A DNA stretch of 64,000 nucleotides from Nostoc sp. C052 (GCF_013393905.1 NZ_CP040273.1:372001-436000), one strand, 5' to 3'. Positions 36,573-46,136 are shown, counted from the stretch's first letter. Translations and numbers: made by a program. The notes: generated by a model not told the origin, from the sequence alone.

Positions 36573-36897
36573 AATGTCTTTTGTCCTCCGTTTTTTATGG
36601 TTTCAATTCATAGACTAAGGTGGAACCAAACTGATGTTCATATTTAAGGAATCATTATCCCAAATCCGCTCCAGCCCAATGATCGCAGCTACCTGCTAGT
36701 TTACTGCCTCTCTCAAGGATGAGATTTTGATTCTAGATGCGCCCGATTGGGTCGAGTAGATGGCGTGAATCATCTGTTAATTGCCCTGTTTGACTGACAG
36801 TTTCTATGTCTTTAGATACAACTTTATTTAATTTTGAGAGATTAATCACAGATTAATGAGATATTAAGTTGAAAAACGGTTCTTCAGATATAAACTT
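36573..36897. other. 325-bp intergenic region between divergent genes
   Basis: Holds the promoters of the PRC-barrel gene and the EF-hand gene. The segment just before 36898 is A/T-rich. No other gene or clear operator seen. Confidence 0.5.
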
Positions 36898-37128
36898 ATG
36901 GCAACCTCGCAAGAGCTTCAATCTCTTTTTAATACCTTGGATCGCGATCAAGACGGCAAAGTGTCCATTAATGAGCTTTTTTTAAGTCCTGGCTTAAGTG
37001 CAATCATCTCGGCTGAAACAGGTATCAGTAGCCCCCAGGAATTGCTAGCTATGCATGGAGATAAAGACGGTAGTATCTCCTTTGAAGAGTTAAAGGAAGT
37101 TGTCAAAAAAGCAAGTAATTTAACCTAG
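36898..37128 (+). CDS. EF-hand calcium sensor, CSE-type, 76 aa
   Basis: Two EF-hands. The first loop, DRDQDGKVSINE, is canonical (Asp 1, 3, 5, Gly 6, Glu 12). The second, HGDKDGSISFEE, has His in place of the first Asp, so calcium binding there may be weaker. Length and the middle part (LFLSPGLSAIISAETGISS) match the two-EF-hand calcium sensor CSE of filamentous cyanobacteria, which influences photosynthetic electron transport and pigment genes. Monocistronic, followed by a hairpin terminator. Confidence 0.85.
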   Translation: MATSQELQSLFNTLDRDQDGKVSINELFLSPGLSAIISAETGISSPQELLAMHGDKDGSISFEELKEVVKKASNLT

Positions 37129-37166
37129 CAGTCAAAAACCCAATACCAAATACCCAATACCAAATA

Positions 37167-37194
37167 TCCCTCTAAGCGCCCACGCTTTGAGGGA
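37167..37194 (+). terminator. hairpin after the EF-hand gene
   Basis: 12-bp stem TCCCTCTAAGCG / CGCTTTGAGGGA with one mismatch and a 4-base loop, 39 bases after the stop. Only a short T run follows. Confidence 0.6.
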
Positions 37195-37265
37195 TTTGCA
37201 TGAAAAAGACAATTGTGTGTTCGTTATCTTCTGAGTCGCTTAAAGTAGCGGGAGCAAGGTTTGTT

Positions 37266-37466
37266 TTAACCCAAGATTGAACCGGAATCAAGTTCCCACT
37301 GATGTTTGAGCAATTCTTGGTAAGTCGTTTCCCTTATCATCATTTGCTTATAGAGCATCAGCAAAAATTCTTGAGCTTGTTCATGGGACATGTGCTGCAC
37401 TTGATCAGAGAAAGTTCTAAGGCTAAATTCTTGTTCTAAAGATAATTCAATGGGTTGATTCATCAC
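37266..37466 (-). CDS. nblA: NblA phycobilisome degradation protein, 66 aa
   Basis: Small helical adaptor that delivers phycobiliproteins to Clp protease under nitrogen or sulfur starvation. The sequence is typical throughout: IELSLEQEFSLRTFSDQVQ, MSHEQAQEFLLMLYKQMM and YQELLKHQW near the C-terminus. Two ATG codons open the frame (37466 and 37463). Its presence indicates a phycobilisome-containing cyanobacterial host. nblA genes can also be plasmid- or phage-borne extra copies. Confidence 0.93.
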   Translation of the reverse strand: MMNQPIELSLEQEFSLRTFSDQVQHMSHEQAQEFLLMLYKQMMIRETTYQELLKHQWELDSGSILG

Positions 37467-38060
37467 TTTTATTACCTACTCTTTTATTTGGGTTTGCTTA
37501 ATATAAGCAAATATTTCTTTATATAAATAAATGTTACGATGCCTTTACAAAAATCGAAGGGGTGTAAACCGTACCGACGTAGGTTAGAAATGCCGTATCT
37601 GCTGCTGAAAACCTTGATATCACTCCATTGTGGCAACCCAAGTAAAAACTTAAGTTCTAAAGTTTTTTACTAAGAGGTTTTTAAAAGCATTTTTCGCCTC
37701 TGCTTGCGGCTGGCGAGCTAGATATTTACCACTACCAACCTTTTTATGGCGGTGGATGCAGTCCCGCCGAGGTTAGAAGGCGACGCAAGTTAACAACTCC
37801 AACCCGAATTAATGCTCCGTCCACACCCACCTTTAATGAAAGTGGAGATAATAATTGGGGGGGTATGGACACCGATGCAGAACTCAGTGATTCTTGGTGG
37901 AAGCGAGTTAAATATTATGCTCAGTTACCCGCATTTCTCACAAGCTTGAAATGCAGAGGTGCAAGGGAGCAGGGGAGCAGAGGAGAGTTCAATATGCCTT
38001 GTTCAATCCCCTCTGCCCCTCTGCCCTATCAAACACCTGAAGCTTGTGATAAATGCAGGT
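37467..38060. other. 594-bp non-coding region between nblA and katG
   Basis: Holds the nblA promoter (A/T-rich near 37480-37530) and, at 37934-38062, the first copy of the hairpin element described separately. No gene recognised between 37550 and 37930. Confidence 0.5.
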
Positions 38061-38062
38061 TT
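37934..38062. repeat. hairpin element, copy 1 (left flank of katG)
   Basis: Outer arms TCACAAGCTTGAA / AAGCTTGTGA enclose purine-rich GAGCAGGGGAGCAGAGG and pyrimidine-rich CCCCTCTGCCCCTCTGCC, so the whole folds as one long hairpin. Related copies lie at 40957-41070 and 60255-60350. Confidence 0.7.
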
Positions 38063-40373
38063 AGCGGGTCTGTTCAGCGCCAACGTCGAAGCGATCAAGC
38101 ATCATCACCTTGTCCCAGGCTGCAACGAAGTCCTTGACCATCCTCTCGTGACCGTCATCAGCGCCATAGACTTCAGCAATCTGACGCAGTTGGGCGTTCG
38201 AGCCGAAGATGAGATCGCATCGGGTTGCGGTGAACTTCGCTGCACATCGGTTTCGCGATCGCAGATGTCAAAAAGCATCTCGCGATTGTCAACAGGCTTC
38301 CACTCGTAGTCCATACTGGTCAGGACACGGAAAAAGTCATTGGTCAAGACCCCCGGACGGTCAGTGAAGCTACCATGCTTTGAATGATCCCAATTCTGAT
38401 CGAGCGCGCGAAGTCCGCCGACAAGAACCGTCCATTCAGGCGCGGTCAGCGTGAGGAGAGCGCGCTCGATCTAGGAAGATACGCTCCGGCTTCACCTTGT
38501 AGCCAACAGCCTCATTGTGATAGTTTCTGAAACCATCCGAAACTGGCTTCAGCCAATTAAACATTTCAACATCTGTCGAGCTCCTGAGTCGTATCCATCC
38601 GACCCGGAGTAAACGGCACGGCAACAGAAAACCCAGCGTCTTGTGCAGCCTTCTCGATCGCAGCACAACCACCGAGGACGATAAGATCCGCCATCGAGAT
38701 TTTTTTGTTGCCCGACTGAGCGCCGTTAAAGTCCGCCTGAATGCGATAAAGGGTCGATAGCACCTCGCCGAGTTCCTGCGGGCGGTTCATTTCCCAGTCT
38801 TTCTGGGGATTGAGGCGAACGCGCGCCCCATTTGCGCCGCCGCGCTTGTCGGAATGGCGGTGACTCGATGCCGCGCCCAAGCGGCTGACACGAGCGCCGA
38901 AACAGAGAGTCCACTCGCTAAAATCTGATCCTTGAGAAAATTGATATCGGCGGCATCAACGACATCATGATCCAGTGCCGGAATTGGATCTTGCCAGATC
39001 ATATCTTCCTCTGGGATTTCCGGGCCAAGATAGCGCGTTTTCGGACCCATGTCTCGATGGATCAGCTTATACCAAGCGCGCGCGAACGCATCGCTGAAGT
39101 AATCGAAGTCACCCAAGAAGTGCTGACAGATTTCGTGATAGACCGGATCGACCTTCAAGGCAATGTCCGAAGTCATCATCATTAACGGGTGCTCAACGCG
39201 CGGTTGATGGGCATCCGGTGTCTTTGGCGCATCAGGATTGCTCGGCTTCCACTGAATGGCACCTGCTGGACTCTTTGTCTGTTCCCAATCGTATTTAAAA
39301 AGATTTGTTAAGTAACTGTTGTCCCACTGGGTTGGATTTGGAGTCCACGATCCTTCGATCCCGTTCGTCATTGTATATTCGGCAAACCCAGTGCCTTCAG
39401 GGTTCTGCCACCCCAAACCCATCGCCTGAATCGGCGCGGCTTCCGGGGCTGGACCAATCTTGTCAGGCGAAACCATGCCATGACTTTTGCCAAAGGCATG
39501 ACCCCCTGCAATCAGCGCGACAGTTTCTTCGTCATTCATGCCCATCCGCGCAAACGTCTCGCGAATGTCTCGCGCCGAGCCATAGGGGTCGCCGTCAGCG
39601 TTTGGACCCTCTGGATTGACGTAAATTAGCGCTTGGTGCGAAGCCGCTAGCGGGTTCTCAAGGTCGTAGTATTGCTCGTTCGCTTTCCCAACCCACCGAA
39701 TCGTGCGAGTGACCATCTCATCAGGATGACCAGGGTGTTCCTTAACATCGTCAACCGAATCGCCGTTCCAGAATTCGGGTCCCCAGTATGTCGAGCGATC
39801 CGCCTCCCAGGAATCTATGCGACCGCCACCAAAACCGAAGGTCTTAAACCCCATGATTTCGAGCGCACAGTTACCCGTCAAAACCATCAGATCAGCCCAG
39901 CTTAGTGCCGCACCATATTTCTGCTTGATGGGCCAGAGCAGCCGTCGTGATTTATCTGTGTTTCCATTATCCCACCACGAATTGATGGGTGCAAAGCGTT
40001 GCATACCCTGACTCGCTCCACCCCGACCATCCGCGATCCGGTAGGTGCCTGCTGAGTGCCACGCCATGCGAATCATTTGAGGTCCATAATTCCCATAGTC
40101 GGCGGGCCACCAGTCCTTTGAATCGGTCAGCAGTGCTTTGATATCGCTCTTCAACTGTTCAAAGTCAAGCTTCGCGAAGGCTCCTTTGTAATCGAAATCT
40201 CGCAGTGGGTTAGCTTGGGGCAAATTTTGGTGAAGCAGTTCGACCTGAAGTCGGTTCGGCCACCAATCATCGACTTGCGGCTTGGAGCCGAGCGCTCCGC
40301 CAATGCGGGTTCCCCGGAAGGGGCATTGTGCAGGAGGGGTGGCAGGGTTGTTGTTCATGGGGCTATTATTCAT
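38061..40373 (-). pseudogene. katG: catalase-peroxidase gene with four frameshifts
   Basis: KatG removes hydrogen peroxide. The N-terminal catalytic domain is intact for about 510 residues: distal RMAWHSAGTYR and proximal GGHAFGKSHG histidines are present. Then the frame changes near 38875, 38580, 38465 and 38240. Homology continues in successive frames: SDKRGGANGARVRLNPQKDW, ADGFRNY-like VSDGFRNYHNE, LTLTAPEWTVLVGGLRALD, LTNDFFRVL and finally CDLIFGSNAQLR to a stop at 38061-38063. The active-site half could still be translated, but the C-terminal domain is lost, so activity is unlikely. High G+C and flanking hairpin elements suggest transfer. Confidence 0.92.
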
Positions 40374-41388
40374 TCAGTTCAATCCTTCTTCATTAAATTC
40401 AATTCTCTCTAACAGTTTATGTTAGTCAAGCTGTGTTGAGCGCCGCCACAAGTGGCGGTTTGAACGGCAAGTTCCTTGATCGCTAAAGTTCTTGCAAGTA
40501 CTGAATGAGCTACCCTTTGCTAACCCCACCCCCCTGCTACGATTATCATTTTTATTAACAGCTTTTTGAGTATTTTTGCTGATTGACAAAATGCACTTTT
40601 TTTAAATTATAACGGTTGGTGCAGGTTTAAACATTTTCTTCTTAATTAAGTAAGTCGGCGCGAAAAAAACAAATTTTTTCCAGAGTTTCTGTCGATATTT
40701 CGGAAATTTTCATAGTTTTTACTACAGTTAATAAATTTTCATAGTTAACATCTAGCATTAGGCATAAATTGTTATAACGATAGACAATGTACAAAGCGAG
40801 AAGTATTGGCAGTGCTTTAATCGAGATGAAGCATTTCAAAGTGAGTCAATGTTAGTCATTAATAATATAGTGTTAACCACGCCAGTCAGTGACACGACAC
40901 CTATTGGTATTCCCCAAATATTAAATCAGGTTAAGGGAGATCGCTTTCACCCGGATTTCTCACAAGCTTGAGGGAAGGGGCAGAGGGGATTATAACTTGG
41001 CACATTGAAATCTCCTCTGCTCCCCTGCACAAGCACAGGCTTTGATAGATGTGGTGAGAAATTCGGGGTAGGAGTATGGGAAGATTCGTCAAGTATCCCC
41101 CCTAGTGAATGGAGAAAACAGCATAAGAAAAACTAGAATAAGGGAATTTAATCTAAAATATTTCCTTTTCAACTAGATAAATTAAATCTCATAATTAATG
41201 CTAATTTAATTTCATCTTAAATTTAACAATCAAGGTAAGCTCATCTAATTTAGTATAGTGTGAACTTGACAAAAGAAACAAGATAAACGTCAGTGGGCAA
41301 ATAGAAAATGTACTTGACATCAGGGCAAAAGAAGTGAGATGAAAGCAATGCGCTCAAGAAAGAAAACTTCTCTAATGAAACTTTATGT
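40374..41388. other. 1-kb non-coding region after the katG start
   Basis: Contains the presumed katG promoter, A/T-rich DNA at 40560-40860 and hairpin-element copy 2 at 40957-41070. Short ORFs here (for example minus strand 40642-40839) lack support. Confidence 0.5.
40957..41070. repeat. hairpin element, copy 2 (right flank of katG)
   Basis: Starts ATTTCTCACAAGCTTGAGG like copy 1, has GGGGCAGAGGGG and CTCCTCTGCTCCCCTG inside, and closes with a GTGAGAAAT complement. Together with copy 1 it brackets the whole katG pseudogene. Confidence 0.65.
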
Positions 41389-41637
41389 CTGAAGGATTTA
41401 AGACTAAATCGGCTCCAGTCAAGAAAGTTAAAAAGAGAGGTTGATTCACGTTCCGAAAAGCGCCCAACTAAAGCAGACTTTCGAGAATCAGGAGGATTTG
41501 AACAGGAGGCTGCTGTGATGTTGGGTTTGTACCGGGAAGATTACTACGACAAGCAGACTACCCAAAAAGGCATTTTTGAAGTTTCAGTTTTGAAAAGTCG
41601 GTTTAGTAGTGAGACGACTGTTAATAAGATTGTTTGA
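41389..41637 (+). pseudogene. C-terminal fragment of a DnaB-type replicative helicase
   Basis: An open frame of 82 codons without a start reads LKREVDSRSEKRPTKADFRE, SGGFEQEAAVMLGLYREDYY and GIFEVSVLKSRFSSETTV. These are the last RecA-fold segments of DnaB helicases (LSREV..R..KRP..ADLRESG, YRDEYY, then the arginine-containing strand). Walker motifs and the N-terminal domain are missing. No complete dnaB is in the window. Confidence 0.75.
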
Positions 41638-41813
41638 CGAAAGATTTGGACAGTTTAAGAATTTGGCTAAATCTCAATATTAAATACAACAGGAGTAATC
41701 TGAGCATTATAAGTGTTCATACAAGTAGCACTCCAGCGAGGGAATCAGGCAGAAAATATAACAATTAAAAAAGTACTATTGGTTTAGTCTAAATCCAAAA
41801 GGAGGAGAAGATT

Positions 41814-41879
41814 ATGATGAAGATGAATTTCCTGACCATTGACAAAGTAAACAAAATCATTGAGCTTGCTAAGAACTAA
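41814..41879 (+). CDS. possible 21-residue peptide with a strong ribosome site
   Basis: AAAGGAGGAGAAG lies directly before ATG 41814; the peptide is MMKMNFLTIDKVNKIIELAK plus N. It is followed 28 bases later by the Rpn-type gene. It could be a leader peptide or small protein coupled to that gene, or the truncated start of a lost gene. Confidence 0.45.
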   Translation: MMKMNFLTIDKVNKIIELAKN

Positions 41880-41907
41880 ATCTCCATTGAAATAAGGGTG
41901 AAATAAA

Positions 41908-42717
41908 TTGAGTTACGATAATACTGCCAAGTACTTAGCTGAATTGTATCCAGCCGAGTTTGCCAAGTGGTTGCTACCAGATAAAACTACAGAAGTTACA
42001 GTACTTAAAACCGAACTTTCAATAGAGCCAATCCGCGCAGATTATGTCACATTTTTGCAAACAAGTAGTCGGATTTTGCATATTGAGTTTCAGACTCTCC
42101 CCAAATCTAATCCGCCAATTCCTTTGCGGGTATTAGACTATTACGTGAGATTGAAACGGCAATATAACACACCAATAACCCAAGTCGTGATCTTCTTGCA
42201 ACAAAGTAGTGACCCTATTGCATTTACTGAAGAATACACGGATGAGTTCACAAATCACCGTTATCGAGCTATACGGTTATGGGAACAAGATTCAGCTTTT
42301 TTTCTGGATAATCCTGCGTTACTACCTCTTGCGCCTTTAACTCGAACTGATTCACCTGCCGCTTTATTATCCCAAGTAGCTCAAAATATCGCTAAAATTC
42401 CAGATAGGGATGAAAGGCAGAATATTGCTGGATGTACAGAGATATTTGCAGGTTTAAGGTTTGAAAAAGATTTAATTCGTCAATTTTTACGGGAGGATAT
42501 TATGCAGGAATCTGTTATTTATCAGGATATTTTGCAGAAAGGGGAATTCAAATTTTTCTATCGCCAGCTAAATCGCCGTTTTGGAGAAATTGATATCTCA
42601 ATAATTGAACGAGTTCGAGAATTATCTACGGAGCAATTAGAGGCATTAGGAGAAGCATTCCTAGATTTTTCATCAGTTGAAGATTTGGTAGCTTGGTTAG
42701 ACCAATTAGGATCATAA
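41908..42717 (+). CDS. Rpn/DUF4351-type PD-(D/E)XK protein, 269 aa
   Basis: TTG start with AGGGTG upstream. N-terminal nuclease-fold core: RADYVTFLQTSSRILHIEFQ, where the acidic residue and HIEFQ give the D..ExQ site, and LRVLDYYVRLKRQYNTPI. The middle (FAGLRFEKDLIRQFLREDIM) and the C-terminal DUF4351 part (YRQLNRRFGEIDISIIERVR, LEALGEAFLDF) are typical. Such proteins are very numerous in cyanobacteria; relatives (RpnA) promote RecA-independent recombination. Full length. Confidence 0.88.
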   Translation: MSYDNTAKYLAELYPAEFAKWLLPDKTTEVTVLKTELSIEPIRADYVTFLQTSSRILHIEFQTLPKSNPPIPLRVLDYYVRLKRQYNTPITQVVIFLQQSSDPIAFTEEYTDEFTNHRYRAIRLWEQDSAFFLDNPALLPLAPLTRTDSPAALLSQVAQNIAKIPDRDERQNIAGCTEIFAGLRFEKDLIRQFLREDIMQESVIYQDILQKGEFKFFYRQLNRRFGEIDISIIERVRELSTEQLEALGEAFLDFSSVEDLVAWLDQLGS

Positions 42718-42723
42718 GGATAA

Positions 42724-42755
42724 AAGCGGAGGAAATCATATCAAAACCTCCGCTT
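42724..42755 (+). terminator. hairpin after the Rpn-type gene
   Basis: Perfect 9-bp stem AAGCGGAGG / CCTCCGCTT, 7 bases after the stop. No T run follows, so termination efficiency is uncertain. Confidence 0.5.
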
Positions 42756-42924
42756 CCCAGTTTACTATTTCTCTGTCTTTATCATTCCACACTCTACAGA
42801 TAATTAAAGACTTGAGTAAATCTGTAACTGCTAAAAATAACAACAAAATAAATGTGGAAATAGCGCATAATACTTCCCACTTTACACCAAAATGAACAGC
42901 TTTTATCTTCTTAGGTTTTATCAA
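42736..42924 (-). CDS. possible small membrane protein, 62 aa
   Basis: One hydrophobic segment (LCAISTFILLLFLAVTDLL) between charged ends. It is convergent with the Rpn-type gene and covers its hairpin. No homologue recognised; it may be a chance ORF. Confidence 0.3.
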   Translation of the reverse strand: MIKPKKIKAVHFGVKWEVLCAISTFILLLFLAVTDLLKSLIICRVWNDKDREIVNWEAEVLI

Positions 42925-43041
42925 TAATGATCCTTCAAAACCTATAAATAAGAAGTTATTAGGCAGTTGTACAGTTGCATCTATATCTCTGGTAATTGCC
43001 GCATCAGACGCTTATCTTCAGTCATTGGAGTTTTAAAACCC

Positions 43042-43434
43042 ATGAAAGCGCTATCTGTTCGCCAACCCTGGGCATGGGCAATTATTTATGCTCTCAAAAA
43101 TGTTGAAAACCGTGGCTGGCCCATTCATTATCGCGGCGACATTTTGATTCACGCAGCCAAGACTTGTACCAAAACAGAGTATCTGTTAGCGAAAGAATTT
43201 TGCCAAGGGATGGGGGTAGAAATTCCAGAATTAATCTCTCTACGTCGCGGTCAAGTCATCGGTATAGTCACAATAGTTGACTGTCGGTTCTCACAAATTG
43301 CGTCTGGCTGGGGGATGCCTGGGCAATACCACTGGAAGTTGGAGAATCCGCGAGAGATTACGCCGATTCCTTACATTGGGCGGTTGGGAATTTTTGAAGT
43401 GCCAGATGAACTGGTCAGGAGTGCGATCGCCTGA
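43042..43434 (+). CDS. ASCH-domain protein, 130 aa
   Basis: ATG 43042 starts exactly at the domain (MKALSVRQPWAWAIIYALK). ASCH features follow: NVENRGWPIHYRGDILIHAA and GQVIGIVTIVDC. ASCH domains bind RNA or modified nucleosides and often accompany phage or plasmid genes. Its stop overlaps the methyltransferase start (TGATG), so the two are translationally coupled. Confidence 0.88.
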   Translation: MKALSVRQPWAWAIIYALKNVENRGWPIHYRGDILIHAAKTCTKTEYLLAKEFCQGMGVEIPELISLRRGQVIGIVTIVDCRFSQIASGWGMPGQYHWKLENPREITPIPYIGRLGIFEVPDELVRSAIA

Positions 43435-44055
43435 TGAAATCAGTCCTTTCTCTTTTCTCCGGTATCGGCGGACTCTGCCACCACGGAATATCAGCCGCAG
43501 GTCTATCCCACAAATTCCGAGTCCAGCAATTTGTCGAAATCTCCCCTTATTCTCAATCAAAATTGCGCCATGAACAACCAGGAATTTCAATCCACGCAGA
43601 TATTACCAACTACCACTGCCACCGAGGACAATTCGACATTTTGTGCGGGGGATTCCCTTGTAGTGGCACCAGTAACGCTGGAGATAAAAAAGGACTCAAC
43701 GACCCCAGATCAGGACTGTGGCACGAAATGTTCCGCATCATCCACCAGTGTAGACCAGCAATCGCTCTCATCGAAAACCCAACAGGGCTACTCTCTAGAG
43801 GAATGGCAACAGTCCTCGAAGACCTTTCCCAAATCCGGTACGTATGTGAATGGGAAACTATACCCGCGTACTGCCTTGGCTTGCCACATGAAAGAGAAAG
43901 AGTCTTTATCATTGCCTACGCCGATGGCTTATTCCACCGTCAACAGCATCGAATGGATGTCACCTACTATATCGGAAAAAGGTGACGAAGTTTTTACCTC
44001 TAAAGATTCCATTGCCCGGGTAACTGACCATGACCTAGAGCGGGTGCAGTCATGA
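43434..44055 (+). pseudogene. DNA C5-cytosine methyltransferase, frame broken near its end
   Basis: Methyltransferase motifs are intact: motif I LSLFSGIGGL, motif IV GGFPCSGTSNAG with the catalytic Cys, motif VI IALIENPTG, motif VIII ERERVFIIAYADG. The frame stops at 43985 after 183 residues, short of the target-recognition region and motif X. The +1 frame continues open to 44055 (DEVFTSKDSIARVTDHDLER) and its stop overlaps the next gene by ATGA, the spacing expected of the original frame. So a frameshift between about 43900 and 43980 is likely. Either inactive or a shortened phage-type enzyme. Confidence 0.7.
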
Positions 44056-44267
44056 TTTATACCTCATATTACCGTGGCGAGATCAAAGGTGAGGGGATCT
44101 CAATCTCCCTGTATCCTCCCAAAAACTGGAAAGGCAAACAGCTTCCACTATTCGCGCCAACTCCTGAACTGCTGAAGTCGTGGAAAGCCTCTGCCCAGAA
44201 TGCTGAAGCTGAAAAGAGAGTACGAGCATCAGTTTCTGCTGATTCTTCACCTCCCGGCAGCAGATGA
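44052..44267 (+). CDS. unknown protein, probably C-terminally truncated, 71 aa
   Basis: Starts in an ATGA overlap with the +1 frame of the methyltransferase gene. MIYTSYYRGEIKGEGISISL and YPPKNWKGKQLPLFAPTPEL read like the start of a cyanobacterial protein usually found next to such methyltransferases; I cannot name the family. The end (SADSSPPGSR) looks foreign, as if cut at a junction near 44230. Confidence 0.5.
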   Translation: MIYTSYYRGEIKGEGISISLYPPKNWKGKQLPLFAPTPELLKSWKASAQNAEAEKRVRASVSADSSPPGSR

Positions 44268-44702
44268 TTGACCTTCGGGTGCGGAAACAACAGCTTCTTA
44301 ACGTGTAGATATTACACTGTCAGCAGATTGAAATTAACCTTGTTCTTAATTTAATTAATATTAACTTATTCATAATTTATTCTTAATAATAACTGTATAC
44401 AGTTTGAGGTTGTTAACTACTTAATCTTTTTCATCTTTAGGCTAAATTAATTAGCTGTATTCATAATTTCACAAAGTTTAGTAAACCTAATAAACATAAA
44501 ATATCAAGTTATTAAACTACATTTAATTTGGTCTAGATAGAAGTTATTACTAATAAAATCCTTTTATTTACATAGCTCAGTTAAAACAGGCTTTGTATTT
44601 CGGACTGAATAAAACACAGTCTTAAAAGGAGTTGAATACAACGACTAGTTTTAGATTCAAATTTTCTGACCTGATCTCACACTTACGCACAAGGAAGATA
44701 GG
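44268..44702. promoter_or_regulatory. 435-bp A/T-rich region upstream of the alkaline phosphatase
   Basis: Contains ATTAACCT (44333-44340), TCTTAATT three bases later and further TTAA-rich octamers, loosely resembling the repeated cyanobacterial Pho box. The spacing is imperfect. An A/G-rich AAAAGGAGTT at 44626 is not next to the start. Control by PhoB/SphR is plausible but unproven. Confidence 0.35.
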
Positions 44703-46085
44703 ATGTTCTTGCTCAAACAACGCAAATTCTTATTTATTACCGTAGCTAGTGTCATCATTGCTGCTCTTGGTACAGCCAGCACTGGCAATGCAGATTCTCC
44801 TAGATCCCCCCAATATCGATACCCCAACTTCCCCAACCAGCCTTCTTTTAAACGCCGTGTTAAGAATGTTATTTTGTTTATTGGCGATGGAATGGGTGAT
44901 TCAGAAATTACTATTGCCCGTAACTACTCAGTTGGCGCAGCTGGTCGTCTTACAATCGATACTCTGCCATTTACAGGCGAATACACAACTTACTCTCTGC
45001 AAGAAAAGAATCCCAAACTACCTGACTATGTAACTGACTCAGCCGCTTCAGGAACAGGCTGGGCTACAGGAAATAAAACGTCAAATGGTCGAATTTCTAC
45101 TACTGCTGGTACGGATAAAGATTTAAAGACGATACTGGAACTAGCTAAGGAAAGAGGCTATAAAACTGGTGATGTTAGTACTGCCGAGTTAACTGATGCT
45201 ACACCAGCAGTACTTGTATCCCATGTCAGCGAGCGCAGCTGCCAAGGACCACAAGATATGGCTCCCTGTCCGCAAGACAAAAAGTCCGCAGGTGGTCCTG
45301 GTTCAATTGCTGAACAATCTATCGACCATAATGTTGATGTACTACTGGGTGGCGGCAAACAACGCTTTGATCAAACAATTGATGGCGGTAAGTTTGCAGG
45401 CAACACTGTTATTGATGCAGCAAAGGCACAAGGTTATCAAGTTGTAACTAACGCTGCTCAACTGCAAACAGCACAACCAGGAAGCAAGTTACTTGGTCTT
45501 TTTAGTCCTGGCAATATGAGTCTCGAATGGGCTGGACAACCAGCCATAATTTATCCTGGTAGTGGACCGCAGCGCTGTCTAGAGAATCAGCGACCAGCAA
45601 ACCAACCTAGTTTGGCTGACATGACCAGCAAAGCAATTAGTTTACTCGAAGAACAACCAGGCAGAGGTGGTTTCTTCTTGCAAGTTGAAGGAGCTTCTAT
45701 CGACAAGCGAGATCATGCTGGTAATCCTTGCGAACAAATCGGAGAGACAGTTGCACTGGATCGAGCAGTTAAGGTAGCGATTGAGTATGCTAAGGAGCAT
45801 CCAGACACGCTGATAGTTGTTACTGCCGATCACGGTCATACTAGTCAAATCATTCCTGCCCCAACCGCTACCAACCATAGCCCAGGTAAGTTTAGTACCC
45901 TCATCACTGCTGATCAAGCAGAAATGACAGTAAATTATGCAACAAATCTTCCTGAGCAATCTCAGGAACACACTGGTACTCAGGTACGCATTGCTGCACA
46001 AGGACCACAGGGAGCGAACGTTGTTGGTGTACTTGACCAAACCGATCTATTTCACATTCTTGCTCGTGCCATTGGTGCAGAATAA
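44703..46085 (+). CDS. phoA: alkaline phosphatase, PhoA family, 460 aa
   Basis: Exported phosphomonoesterase that releases phosphate. A signal peptide (KFLFITVASVIIAALGTAST) precedes the mature part. Metal and active-site motifs: FIGDGMGDSE (first Asp), TDSAASGTGWATG (nucleophile Ser), QVEGASIDKRDHAGN (Glu, Asp, His), TADHGHTS (Asp, His) and SQEHTGTQV (His). Complete, single gene with its own terminator. Probably induced by phosphate starvation. Confidence 0.93.
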   Translation: MFLLKQRKFLFITVASVIIAALGTASTGNADSPRSPQYRYPNFPNQPSFKRRVKNVILFIGDGMGDSEITIARNYSVGAAGRLTIDTLPFTGEYTTYSLQEKNPKLPDYVTDSAASGTGWATGNKTSNGRISTTAGTDKDLKTILELAKERGYKTGDVSTAELTDATPAVLVSHVSERSCQGPQDMAPCPQDKKSAGGPGSIAEQSIDHNVDVLLGGGKQRFDQTIDGGKFAGNTVIDAAKAQGYQVVTNAAQLQTAQPGSKLLGLFSPGNMSLEWAGQPAIIYPGSGPQRCLENQRPANQPSLADMTSKAISLLEEQPGRGGFFLQVEGASIDKRDHAGNPCEQIGETVALDRAVKVAIEYAKEHPDTLIVVTADHGHTSQIIPAPTATNHSPGKFSTLITADQAEMTVNYATNLPEQSQEHTGTQVRIAAQGPQGANVVGVLDQTDLFHILARAIGAE

Positions 46086-46102
46086 TTAAATTTCTTCAAC
46101 AT

Positions 46103-46136
46103 AGGGAATAGATAATAGCTTTTTCTATTCCCTTTT
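46103..46136 (+). terminator. intrinsic terminator after phoA
   Basis: Perfect 9-bp stem AGGGAATAG / CTATTCCCT with a 13-base loop and TTTT after it, 18 bases past the stop. Confidence 0.8.

Noticed and set aside
43531..44055. Separate 174-residue gene overlapping the methyltransferase
   Set aside because: Its first 130 codons are only the +1 frame of the methyltransferase; the end was used as evidence for a frameshift instead.
44333..44390. Pho box before phoA
   Set aside because: TTAA-rich octamers are present but do not keep the 8+3 spacing, so no separate binding site is claimed.
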